A DNA stretch of 53,304 bases from Acidobacteriota bacterium (GTDB lineage Bacteria; Acidobacteriota; Thermoanaerobaculia; Multivoradales; Multivoraceae): the NCBI GenBank assembly GCA_029263415.1, contig JAJCXN010000025.1, positions 1-53,304 on the forward strand, written 5' to 3'. Both the position numbers and the translations under genes were made by a program. This document shows, one piece after another, positions 26,352-34,460 of the stretch (positions are counted from its first letter, which is position 1; every line of letters starts with the position of its first letter). Below the pieces are notes generated by a model that saw only the letters and a list, made by a program, of their open reading frames with translations, was not told where the DNA came from and ran no database searches.

Positions 26352-26999
26352 ATGCCCGACACCGAAACGTTGCTGTCCTTTGTCACAACGGCGCTACTTC
26401 TCCTCGTGTCGCCGGGGCCGGCCGTTGCCTACCTTGGCGCTCGCACTATCGCCCAAGGCCTAACTGCTGGCTTCGCTAGCAGCCTTGGATTGTGCGCTGG
26501 ACTTCTAGTTCACGTCGTAGGGGCAGTAGCTGGGGTATCCGCCCTCCTGCTGCGTTGGCCACTTGCGCTTCAGGGGCTCCAGCTGGCTGGTGGCGCGTAC
26601 CTACTTTGGCTCGCTTGGGCGACCCTGCGCAGTGGCCCTACGGTGAGTGGAGACGGTGAGATCGGACCCGAATGTCGCCCGCTCTGGCGGCTCTTCTGGG
26701 ATGGTGTTCTCGTCGATACCCTCAACCCTAAACCGGCTCTATTCTTCCTCGCCTTCCTTCCCCAGTTCGTACCGCAGGATCCCGCTCACTCGTCGCATCT
26801 GCAGCTCCTGTTTTTGGGTGTCGTGTTTGTGGCTCTCGCTCTGTTCATCAATTCGGCTTACGTTCTGGTTTTCGCGCGACTCGGCGCTGGCTTCAATCAT
26901 TCCAAGCGACTCGCCAAATGCAATCGATACGCGTCCGCCGGATTCTTGTTCGTGCTGTCAGGTTTCGCCGTGATGCAAGGCACAGGATGGCACCGATGA
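26352..26999 (+). CDS. LysE/RhtB-family amino-acid exporter
   Basis: Inner-membrane exporter of 215 residues with about six membrane helices. The family signature is LLLVSPGPAVAYLGARTIAQGL near the N-terminus, with a second landmark in FWDGVLVDTLNPKPALFFLAF (LNPK) around residues 115-135. LysE/RhtB proteins expel basic amino acids, homoserine, threonine or related compounds. The ATG at 26352 is preferred over GTG at 26346, with GAAGGGA about 9 bases upstream. Its stop overlaps the start of the aminotransferase/GNAT fusion (ATGA), so the products probably act in one pathway, with this protein exporting a substrate or product. Confidence 0.9.
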   Translation: MPDTETLLSFVTTALLLLVSPGPAVAYLGARTIAQGLTAGFASSLGLCAGLLVHVVGAVAGVSALLLRWPLALQGLQLAGGAYLLWLAWATLRSGPTVSGDGEIGPECRPLWRLFWDGVLVDTLNPKPALFFLAFLPQFVPQDPAHSSHLQLLFLGVVFVALALFINSAYVLVFARLGAGFNHSKRLAKCNRYASAGFLFVLSGFAVMQGTGWHR

Positions 27000-28816
27000 C
27001 ACGCGAGTACTCCAACGACTTCTTTCACGTCCCGGGAGTGGCCTATCTGAATTGTGCGTTCCACGGAGCCCTTCCCCGCGTCGCGGCGGCTGCAGCACAA
27101 CAAGCGCTCGAGATGAAGAAGACTCCATACCTGATCCGGGACGAGTACCACTTCAGCTATCCCGATGACTATCGCGCCGCCGCCGCCGCTTTGATCGGCG
27201 CGGAGCGTGAGCAGATTGCCGTGAGCGACTCGACCACTCACGCAATGATGTTGCTCGTGAATGGTCTCAGCTGGCAACAAGGCGACGAGATTGTTCTGCC
27301 GCGAGGTGAGTTTCCCTCGAACCTCCTTCCTTGGCGCTCACTCGAGTCAAAAGGGGTCAGGGTCCATCAGATTGATATCCCCCGACCTGAGCAAGCCGCC
27401 GCACGAATAGAAGCAGTCATCACTGAGCGTACCCGCCTTGTCTCGGCGAGCTGGGTAGGGTACTCGAGTGGTACGAGGCTGGACGTTCGTACTATTGGAG
27501 ACCTCTGCCGAGAACGCAATGTCTTCTTTGCTATCGACGGCAGCCAAGGCCTCGGAGGGTTGCCGTTCGACCTGCAGCAAACGCCCTGCGATCTGCTTGC
27601 CTGCTCCGGATACAAGTGGCTTCTAGGGCCTTATGGCCTGGGCTTTGCCTACGTCTCACCCGACTTGACTCGGCAGTTGGAGCTCAGCAACATCAACTGG
27701 TTTGCTGTCGAAGGCGCGAATGACCTCAGCCGCCTGGGGAGCTGCGAGCTAGTTCTCCGGCCCGGAGCTCGGCGATTCGACGTTAACGAGACCGCCAACT
27801 TCATAAACCTCGCGGCGGGGACAGCGTCCTTGAACTATCTTCGCGGCGTCGCTCCCAACGTGGTCGAGGCACACAATCGGTCCCTGCTCGACAGGCTCAT
27901 CGGTGACCTTCCATCCGGTTTTCGTGTCGTCTCTGACCTCAGCCCGGAGCACCGGTCCAACATCGTCTGCGTGTCCGGTCAGTCGGCTCAACACACCGAA
28001 CGTGTCTATCAAGACCTTTCGTCGCAGCGAATCGCCGTTAGTCATCGCGAAGGAGCCCTCAGAATTTCACCCCACCTCTACAACACGGTGGATGACATTG
28101 AGCGGCTTTTGGAGGTCCTCCACGGGAAGGTCGGAGCGCCATCTCGCTCGCACCCAGTGGGGGAGCAGGTTCCGCTCGAAGGTGGCACCAAGAAGCCCAC
28201 GAAGCGCTCGCACGAGGGCCGCTATGTCTCGCTCCACCCCCTGCGGCCTGAGTCAGATATCGACGATCTCTTCGCTGGTGGTGGAGGCCGGGAGGCCGAG
28301 GCTCTATGGACGTACATGCCGGTTGGCCCGTTTTCTTCCCAAGAACGCATGCGGACATGGTTGGCCGACTGCGCGCGGTCCGAAGATCCGCTTGTCTTCG
28401 TAGTTGCTGACAACGTCACATCGCGACGGATCGGCATGGCCAGCTTTATGAACATAGTGCCGCAAATGAAAACGCTGGAACTGGGAGCCATTTGGTACGC
28501 GCCGTCCGCGCAGGGAACCCGAGCCAATACCGAAACCGTGGTCCTGATGCTCAGTGAGGCTTTTGATCGTCTCGGCTACCGACGTGTCGAGTGGAAGTGT
28601 GATGCCTTGAACGAGAAGTCACGCCGCGCAGCGCTTCGACTGGGCTTCGAGTTCGAGGGCGAGTTCCGGAAGCACATGATCATCAAGGGCCGCAACCGCG
28701 ATACGGCTTGGTTCGCGATGCTTGACAACGATTGGCAGGTCATCAAACCTCGCCTTGAGGCTTGGCTAGCCGAGGACTCCTACCGGCCACTTACGTTGCG
28801 CGATTCCAGCCTGTGA
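26996..28816 (+). CDS. fusion of class V aminotransferase-fold enzyme and RimJ/RimL-like N-acetyltransferase
   Basis: Bifunctional protein of 606 residues. Residues of about 1-375 are a class V aminotransferase domain (isopenicillin N epimerase / cysteine desulfurase-like): AYLNCAFHGALPRVA, DSTTHAMMLLVNGLSW, SASWVGYSSGTRLDV, FAIDGSQGLGGLPFDL and the PLP lysine in LACSGYKWLLGPYGLGF. A 30-residue charged linker follows. Residues of about 400-600 are a GNAT domain of the RimJ/RimL type: VSLHPLRPESDIDDLF, IGMASFMNIVPQMKTLELG, RRVEWKCDALNEKSRRAALR, LGFEFEGEFRKHMIIKGRNR. The start at 26996 overlaps the LysE stop; ATG 26987 is an alternative. The pairing suggests an amino acid is transaminated, cleaved or epimerised and N-acetylated by one protein, with export by the neighbour; the substrate is unknown. 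Confidence 0.88.
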   Translation: MTREYSNDFFHVPGVAYLNCAFHGALPRVAAAAAQQALEMKKTPYLIRDEYHFSYPDDYRAAAAALIGAEREQIAVSDSTTHAMMLLVNGLSWQQGDEIVLPRGEFPSNLLPWRSLESKGVRVHQIDIPRPEQAAARIEAVITERTRLVSASWVGYSSGTRLDVRTIGDLCRERNVFFAIDGSQGLGGLPFDLQQTPCDLLACSGYKWLLGPYGLGFAYVSPDLTRQLELSNINWFAVEGANDLSRLGSCELVLRPGARRFDVNETANFINLAAGTASLNYLRGVAPNVVEAHNRSLLDRLIGDLPSGFRVVSDLSPEHRSNIVCVSGQSAQHTERVYQDLSSQRIAVSHREGALRISPHLYNTVDDIERLLEVLHGKVGAPSRSHPVGEQVPLEGGTKKPTKRSHEGRYVSLHPLRPESDIDDLFAGGGGREAEALWTYMPVGPFSSQERMRTWLADCARSEDPLVFVVADNVTSRRIGMASFMNIVPQMKTLELGAIWYAPSAQGTRANTETVVLMLSEAFDRLGYRRVEWKCDALNEKSRRAALRLGFEFEGEFRKHMIIKGRNRDTAWFAMLDNDWQVIKPRLEAWLAEDSYRPLTLRDSSL

Positions 28817-29453
28817 TCGGCGCCGCACGGCCTCATGGCAACCGCACGGGCAATAGTCATGGTGGCCCTAAGTACACCCTACTGACAGTCACTTCTGCCA
28901 GGTACGCGGGGGACCTCTTCCAGAGCGTACCGTTCTTCCGAAGAAGTCGCGAATGCGTGGCAGGGCTGGTGCTCTGGGCGACTCGGGTCTTGCTCGACCT
29001 GCTTGAATCTGCGCAGGGCATCGTTGACGTCAAGACTCTCGTTATGGGGCTCGCCGACCTGCAAGGAGAGGTTGAACTGTGACCCGTGCTCGAACCGTCC
29101 GTTCCAATCGCGAGTTTCGACGGGCAGCGAACCCGCTTCTTTCGGCATCCGTCGCTTCACGACGGTTTCCAGCCAGTCTCTGGGCATGCCGATGCGCACG
29201 TGCTGGCCGGCCGTCAAGCGGCCGTTTCCGCAAAACCCAGCGCCATGATCGGCGATGTTCGAACGGCCACTGATGTTTGAGTCTCTAAGCGGAAACTCAC
29301 TTTCCCTAAAGGTAGGGATCCTGGTCCACAAGGGGTTCCACGTCTCCCCGTGCGAACAGCAACGAACGTAGTCGGCCGATGAGGTGCCGCAATGAAGACT
29401 AGCGAGTACGTAGACGCAAACGGGTGCGTTGGCCACCAGAACGGAGCACGAAT
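28817..29453. other. 637-bp region without a recognisable gene
   Basis: A frame on the - strand is open from 29466 to 28879 (195 codons), but its translation shows no domain, signal peptide or family resemblance, and no ribosome-binding site marks it. It could be remnant coding DNA. Otherwise I see no RNA gene, hairpin or repeat. Confidence 0.35.
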
Positions 29454-29798
29454 ATGAATTCAGCAACGATCCTTAGTCCACGCAAAAAGCGTGCGCAGTC
29501 TGATCCAAATGCGGTGTTTAGAGAATTTCAGACGGAGCGAAAGAAAACTGTACTCCGCCACCAAAGCTGTTCCGCTGCTGCGGAGCGTTGCGCGCCAAAT
29601 GTTCTTTCTGTGAAAAAGCGGAGGCACTCACGCCTGTTTCTCCAGTGGATTCCTTGGAGCGCCCTTGAGGCGTCACAAAGCGTAGCTAAGAACGAGAACC
29701 CCACCCCGGAGCAACTCCACAACGTTTGCAAGTTCGCAACTCAGGAGGGGGCTTTGGAACCCGCGAAGAAGCTTTTGAGGAAGTCTCATGACGGCTAG
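29454..29798 (+). CDS. small basic protein of unknown function
   Basis: Predicted 114-residue protein, not recognised. The ATG at 29454 has GGAG 7 bases upstream, the main reason for accepting it. The sequence is Lys/Arg-rich (ILSPRKKRAQSDPN, FREFQTERKKTVLRH) with five prolines spread out and no signal peptide or membrane helix; the C-terminus NPTPEQLHNVCKFATQEGAL may be helical. It lies 162 bases upstream of the CPBP protease gene on the same strand. Confidence 0.4.
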   Translation: MNSATILSPRKKRAQSDPNAVFREFQTERKKTVLRHQSCSAAAERCAPNVLSVKKRRHSRLFLQWIPWSALEASQSVAKNENPTPEQLHNVCKFATQEGALEPAKKLLRKSHDG

Positions 29799-29960
29799 CG
29801 CTCTCTTGTCGGCTTTTCCGTTTGCTTTGCTAGTGGGAGGCGATCTTTCTGATCTTTTTGGCTCCAAGACTTTCGTCGCCCTGTGCAGGAAACCACGCCC
29901 CGTCGCTATTGTGACCCTCGGATGACGAGGTTCGTTCAGAAACCCAATGAAAGGTTTGTC

Positions 29961-30812
29961 ATGTCCACTCCGCCGCGCATCGTCGCATTCGTTTTTTGTA
30001 CCTATGGCCTTTCCTGGTGCATCTGGTTTGGCCTTCTGGGCCTTTCTGGCATTGGCCTGATCGACGCACACGCGCCGGGACGCCTCTATGCTTGGGGAGG
30101 GCTTGCCCCGAGTCTTGTTGCCATGCTTCTAGTGCTCCACGCTGATGGTTGGTCTGAGCTGAAGAAGTTCGCTTCACGCGTGAAGGAATGGCGTGTTCCG
30201 TTCCGTTGGTATCTCTACGCTCTTCTGGTGCCCGTATTGTTTAGGTTCCTCGCAATCGGTATTCACTCCGCAGGAGGCGGTGTGATGCGGATTCCCAGGA
30301 TCAACCCAGTGATGGTCCTTCTTGCTTTCGTGATTGGTCTCATTGTGCCGCTGATGGAGGAGTACGGTTGGCGTGGTTATCTCCAGCCGGGCCTTCGGCG
30401 GCGGTGGAGTGCGTTAGCTGTTGGTGTTGCTGTGGGTGTCGCGCATTGGGGCTGGCACATTCCTCTGTTCTGGATTGAAGGAACCAGCCTGCACGGGTGG
30501 GGTCTCATTACCGGCATACCTGTGGGATTGGTTGGCTACGCGGTCGCCACGATCGCGCTTTCGTTGCTCATTACGTTGATGTACGAGTACACGGGGGGCG
30601 CATTGTTCCTCGCGTTCGTGATGCACACTGCTGTGAATGTTTCCGCCGATGTGTTTGGGAGCGCCTATCGCGTGGTGGACGAAGTGCCTCCGTTGTCGGG
30701 GTACGTATTTGCGATCGCGGCTTTGGGACTCCTGGCCGCATGGAAGCTTCGGAGCTTCAAAGTTCTTCCAAGGAACCCGGTCGAATTTCTGGATGGAGAG
30801 CGAAGGGGTTGA
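29961..30812 (+). CDS. CPBP-family intramembrane metalloprotease (CAAX protease-like)
   Basis: Integral membrane protein of 283 residues with about eight helices. The CPBP/Abi signature is present: EExxxR in LMEEYGWRGYLQPGL (Glu at about residues 133-134), a first histidine motif in GVAHWGWHIPLFW, and a late FVMHTAVN. Such proteins act as membrane proteases in peptide processing, bacteriocin immunity or signalling; the role here is not known. The start at 29961 (MSTPPRIVAFVF) has AAAGG 7 bases upstream. The promoter of the following PadR gene begins inside this gene's stop codon. Confidence 0.88.
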   Translation: MSTPPRIVAFVFCTYGLSWCIWFGLLGLSGIGLIDAHAPGRLYAWGGLAPSLVAMLLVLHADGWSELKKFASRVKEWRVPFRWYLYALLVPVLFRFLAIGIHSAGGGVMRIPRINPVMVLLAFVIGLIVPLMEEYGWRGYLQPGLRRRWSALAVGVAVGVAHWGWHIPLFWIEGTSLHGWGLITGIPVGLVGYAVATIALSLLITLMYEYTGGALFLAFVMHTAVNVSADVFGSAYRVVDEVPPLSGYVFAIAALGLLAAWKLRSFKVLPRNPVEFLDGERRG

Positions 30813-30836
30813 TTTAATATGCACTGAAGGTATAAT
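30809..30836 (+). promoter_or_regulatory. near-consensus sigma-70 promoter of the PadR/permease operon
   Basis: TTGATT at 30809-30814 and a perfect TATAAT at 30831-30836 are separated by 16 bases. The expected transcription start, 6-7 bases after the -10 box, falls on or next to the A of the PadR ATG at 30843, and no Shine-Dalgarno precedes that ATG. The transcript would therefore be leaderless or nearly so. Confidence 0.65.
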
Positions 30837-30842
30837 AAGCCC

Positions 30843-31187
30843 ATGAGAAATCGAGCATTGGGAGAAGTCGAGCAGCTGCTGCTCTTCGCGTTGGTTGAGC
30901 TTGGAGATCGTACACACGGCGTTGAGGTTCGGGAGCTGCTTGAGGACCGAGCGGGGAAGAGCATGTCGCCCGGCGCAATTCACACTGGCTACGAACGTCT
31001 CCAACGACGAGGCTTCGTAGCGTCATGTCTGGGCGAGCCGACCGCAGCAAGAGGTGGTCGGCGCAAGCGCCTCTATGAAATTACAACACTAGGGGCACAG
31101 GCACTTCGCGAGGCCCATGCTCGAATTCAACTCATAGCCGCCGGTAACTTGCCAGAGCTCGAGCGATTGGCAGGGCGTTTGAAATGA
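30843..31187 (+). CDS. PadR-family transcriptional regulator
   Basis: Winged-helix repressor of 114 residues. The family features are the opening LGEVEQLLLFALVELGDRTH, the recognition part MSPGAIHTGYERLQRRGFV and the wing GGRRKRLYEITTLGAQALRE. PadR proteins next to ADOP-type permeases are common in Acidobacteriota and probably control them. The stop overlaps the permease start (ATGA, 31184-31187), so the two are translationally coupled. Confidence 0.92.
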   Translation: MRNRALGEVEQLLLFALVELGDRTHGVEVRELLEDRAGKSMSPGAIHTGYERLQRRGFVASCLGEPTAARGGRRKRLYEITTLGAQALREAHARIQLIAAGNLPELERLAGRLK

Positions 31188-34030
31188 ATCGCCCCTCTGG
31201 TACCGAGGACCTGTCGGTGAGAACTCCTTGGATTACGCAAGCGTTAGTCGCACTGACCCTCGGAGGCAGTCGCCGAGAAGTGATCCTCGGAGACCTTGAA
31301 GAAGCCCTCGCTCGACGGATTGCAAACGGAGTGAGCCTGCGCACCGCGCGTCGCCTCTATCGCCGCGAGGCACTGGCTTCAATCTGGAAGGTGTACTCAT
31401 CCGGTGCCGCGTTCCGTTCGGACCCAGAGGAAGCGCACCTCGTCTCAGTGACCGCCGGCGCGAAGTCCGGGCCACGGAGTGGTGCAGCGGCAGCGCGAAT
31501 CTGGAAAGACTTCCGATTCTCGAGCATCGCACTCGCGCGCAGGCCGGGTCTCACCTCCCTTGTGACGATCGCTTTGGCGTTGGGAATCGGCGCCAGTACG
31601 ATGGTCTTCAGCGTGGTCGAAGCAACTTTGCTGCGAGAGTTGCCAGTCGAAGATCCCCAGAGCTTGGTCATGGTTTGGAATCGTCAGGTTTCCGATGTGG
31701 GTTCTTCAAATCTTCTGAGTGCTCCCGACTATGTAGACCTGCGAGAGCGCACCAATACGCTCGACTCGGTGGCTGCGTTCGGGGAGATCGTCGTGGCACC
31801 TGTAGTGGGTACTGAACAGCCAAGCTTCGCTCGCCAAGTGCCAGTTACCGAGAATTTCTTCGCCATGCTTGGAGTCGAAGCGCAGCTCGGCCGGCTCTTC
31901 GACGAAGTGGACGGAGCAGAACCCGTTGAGGGTGCTCCACTGCCAGACTTTTACCCTCTAGTGATCAGTCATGACTACTGGCAACGAATGTTCGATGGTA
32001 GTGAGGATGTTGTCGGTCGGTCGATCCGTACGTTCACTAGCAATTTTCAGATTGTGGGTGTGTTGCCGCCGGAGTTCCGGCTGCTGTTCCCGGCGGCCGC
32101 AGACGTAGGTGAGGACCTAGGCGCCTCGATCGATCTGTGGACGTGTTTCAGCTTTCGGATGAGCCAGTCCTCTCGGACCTACCGATCGTTCCGAGTGTTG
32201 GCCCGCACTGGGCGAGGATCGAGCCTTGCTGACGTCAGAGCCGACCTCGACAACATCTCTGGTCAACTGAGGGCAGAGGTTGAAGAACTGGACGCGAGCG
32301 GCTTTGCTCTCGGGGCAGAGAGCTTCGTGGCCGAGAGCGGCGCTCACATTCGGCCGCTGCTATGGATGCTGGGATTCGCTGTCGTCTGCGTGTTGTTGGT
32401 CGCGTGCACCAATGTCGCCGGTCTGTTAATCGCGAGGACAAGCGAGAGGGCGCGCGAGCTTTCGGTGCGATCTGCGCTTGGAGCGGAGGCCTGGAGGTTG
32501 GCTCGTCTCTCACTTTCGGAGTCGCTGCTTCTAGCTGGCGCTGGTGGCGCTCTCGGCGTAGCGCTCGCATGGGTGGGGATGCGCCTTCTCGCACTCGCGC
32601 GGCCGGCAGGCCTCCCGCAGGCAGATGATCTATCGTTGAACTGGCAAGTTCTCGGATTCGCTATCGTGATCGTGGTGATCTGCGCAATGCTCGCTGGGTC
32701 GATTCCGGCTATCAGAGCCATGCGGCACGGTCTGTCCGGTCGGCTGAATACGCGCAGTTCCACGGCTAACAGACGCCAACGTCGCCTCCGCGAGGGCATG
32801 GTCGCTCTACAGATCGCGTTGACTGTTGTGCTGCTCGTGGCAACGGGCCTCTTGCTACGTAGCTTCGCAAACTTGCAGAGCACGCCGCTCGGCTTCGATC
32901 CGGAGCGGGTGCTTGCGATCGACATTTCGACCGTTGCAGGGGGAGCCGATCGCTCTCTGACTGACCGTTCCTTGGCGGCGTCGCGTTGGGTCGAGCGACG
33001 CCAGGGCCTTGAACATAGCCTCGCGGAAGCGCTGAGCGCGCTACCGGGTGTTGAGTCAGCTGGGGCTGTCTTCCCGGTCCCGCTCAATGGGATCTATAGC
33101 CGGACGTGCGACTACTCGCTTGGCGCCGAGGGCAAGCCCGACGTGGCTGGGGTGGCCTACTTTCGAAACGTCTGGCCCGGCTATTTCGACTCGATGAAGA
33201 TTCCGCTCTTAGCGGGCCGTGATCTGCACACTAGCGACGACGTACCCGGTCTGGCCACTTGGCTCCTAGACCCTGAACAAGAACGAACCGACCGCGCGGT
33301 GGTAGTCGTCGACGCCCAGATGGCCGCCAGACTGTGGCCGGACCAACCGGCCGTTGGCAAGACCCTGCGGTACACAACTAGCGGCACGGTGTTTCACGAT
33401 GCCGAGGTGGTCGGTGTGGTGCCTTTCGTGGCGCAGGGTGGCCGCGTGGATGGTCGAGGGACCATCTATATTCCTCGGTCCTACTACCGATCGCAGGAGT
33501 TGACCCTGACCGTGCGAGTGCAAGACGATAGCCCGTCCACTCGACGAGCCCTAGTTGACACCGTGCACGCTGCCTTTCCGGAGAGCCCCGCACTTATCCG
33601 AAGCCTTGATGGCTACGTTGAACGATCGACAGCTTCGAACCGGTTCGTTCTCAGCTTGCTGGGTGCCTTCGCGGCCACAGCCGTACTGCTTGCTGGCATC
33701 GGCATCTATGGTGCTTTGGCTTTGAGCGTGCGCCAGCGAGTGAACGAGATTGGCATCCACCTTGCGATGGGTGCGGCTCCCCAACGTGTCTTCGCTGGGG
33801 TCATCAGAAACTCGCTCGTCTTAGCGGCAATCGGAATCGGAAGCGGATTGGCCCTCGCACTGCTGACTTCAGGGCTCCTTTCAGGCTATCTCCACGAGGT
33901 CAAGGGCGCCGATCCTTGGGCTGTTGGAGGCAGCGTTTTGATTCAAGTTGCCGTGACCTTGCTCGCCTGTTGGATACCTGCGCGGCGTGCATCAAGAGTG
34001 CAGCCAATGGAGGCTCTGCGCGCTGAGTGA
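31184..34030 (+). CDS. ADOP-type duplicated FtsX/MacB-like permease
   Basis: Membrane protein of 948 residues from the 'acidobacterial duplicated orphan permease' family. An N-terminal prefix domain (about residues 15-65, RREVILGDLEEALARR) precedes two tandem MacB-periplasmic-core plus FtsX units. The first has a membrane entry at LARRPGLTSLVTIALALGIG, the motif LEDPQSLVMVW-like at VEDPQSLVMVWNRQ, and an FtsX core at CVLLVACTNVAGLLIARTSE. The second has LREGMVALQIALTVVLLVAT and LALSVRQRVNEIGIHLAMGA, closing with WIPARRASRVQPMEALRAE. No ABC ATPase gene is adjacent, as usual for this family. The transported substrate is unknown; export is likely. Confidence 0.9.
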   Translation: MNRPSGTEDLSVRTPWITQALVALTLGGSRREVILGDLEEALARRIANGVSLRTARRLYRREALASIWKVYSSGAAFRSDPEEAHLVSVTAGAKSGPRSGAAAARIWKDFRFSSIALARRPGLTSLVTIALALGIGASTMVFSVVEATLLRELPVEDPQSLVMVWNRQVSDVGSSNLLSAPDYVDLRERTNTLDSVAAFGEIVVAPVVGTEQPSFARQVPVTENFFAMLGVEAQLGRLFDEVDGAEPVEGAPLPDFYPLVISHDYWQRMFDGSEDVVGRSIRTFTSNFQIVGVLPPEFRLLFPAAADVGEDLGASIDLWTCFSFRMSQSSRTYRSFRVLARTGRGSSLADVRADLDNISGQLRAEVEELDASGFALGAESFVAESGAHIRPLLWMLGFAVVCVLLVACTNVAGLLIARTSERARELSVRSALGAEAWRLARLSLSESLLLAGAGGALGVALAWVGMRLLALARPAGLPQADDLSLNWQVLGFAIVIVVICAMLAGSIPAIRAMRHGLSGRLNTRSSTANRRQRRLREGMVALQIALTVVLLVATGLLLRSFANLQSTPLGFDPERVLAIDISTVAGGADRSLTDRSLAASRWVERRQGLEHSLAEALSALPGVESAGAVFPVPLNGIYSRTCDYSLGAEGKPDVAGVAYFRNVWPGYFDSMKIPLLAGRDLHTSDDVPGLATWLLDPEQERTDRAVVVVDAQMAARLWPDQPAVGKTLRYTTSGTVFHDAEVVGVVPFVAQGGRVDGRGTIYIPRSYYRSQELTLTVRVQDDSPSTRRALVDTVHAAFPESPALIRSLDGYVERSTASNRFVLSLLGAFAATAVLLAGIGIYGALALSVRQRVNEIGIHLAMGAAPQRVFAGVIRNSLVLAAIGIGSGLALALLTSGLLSGYLHEVKGADPWAVGGSVLIQVAVTLLACWIPARRASRVQPMEALRAE

Positions 34031-34277
34031 TCGCTGATCGAGGGCAGCACAGTCCGAGTGTTCCGGCGCAGCTTTACCACTTAGGTGGCGCTGCAGTTGG
34101 GCAGCCAGCCGGAGTACGAAATGACTCAACCTACCCTGGCTTCCGTCCCACGTGGACCGTTCACCGGTAGCCGAGCTGGTGACCTGCTACATCGACCCGA
34201 TTACCGGCAGCAGAGCCTTGGACGCCCACTAGCCAATATGGGTATGTAGTTTGGATATGAACCGAAGATCTCGCTAG

Positions 34278-34304
34278 CACCGCCGACACCGCCGACACCG
34301 CCGA
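34278..34304. repeat. three tandem copies of a 9-bp unit
   Basis: CACCGCCGA at 34278, 34287 and 34296, followed by a partial CACCGA. Noncoding. Confidence 0.95.
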
Positions 34305-34335
34305 CACCGACCGCGACGGCAAAAGAGCCCACCGC

Positions 34336-34409
34336 GGCAGCGGCAATGGGCCCCCGGCAGCGGCAATGGGTGCCGGCCAAGTGTAGAGAGGTCGGCCAAG
34401 TGTAGAGAG
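34336..34409. repeat. REP-like 15-bp direct repeat and 17-bp direct repeat
   Basis: GGCAGCGGCAATGGG occurs at 34336-34350 and 34356-34370; the second copy continues TGCCGG, making it similar to the GCAGCAAAAGGTGCCGG repeats at 23.9 and 52.2 kb. It is followed by CGGCCAAGTGTAGAGAG at 34374-34390 and 34393-34409. Confidence 0.8.
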
Positions 34410-34460
34410 CTGCAGCTCGGAGCCACTCACCGCTCCACAACGCAACGGGAGAGTGCGGGC

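Larger units (their letters stand above)
34031..34460. other. 430-bp intergenic region rich in short repeats
   Basis: It lies between the convergent permease and winged-helix/TPR genes and has no gene. It holds a 9-bp tandem repeat at 34278-34304, a 15-bp direct repeat with REP-like sequence at 34336-34370, and a 17-bp direct repeat at 34374-34409. Confidence 0.6.

Noticed and set aside
28879-29466. Open frame of 195 codons on the - strand in an otherwise empty region
   Set aside because: No domain, signal peptide, Shine-Dalgarno or family resemblance; GC-rich DNA gives long chance frames. Kept only as a note in the intergenic entry.
34278-34409. CRISPR-like array
   Set aside because: The repeats are 9-17 bp, immediately tandem or spaced by 2-6 bases, with no uniform spacers and no cas genes nearby.
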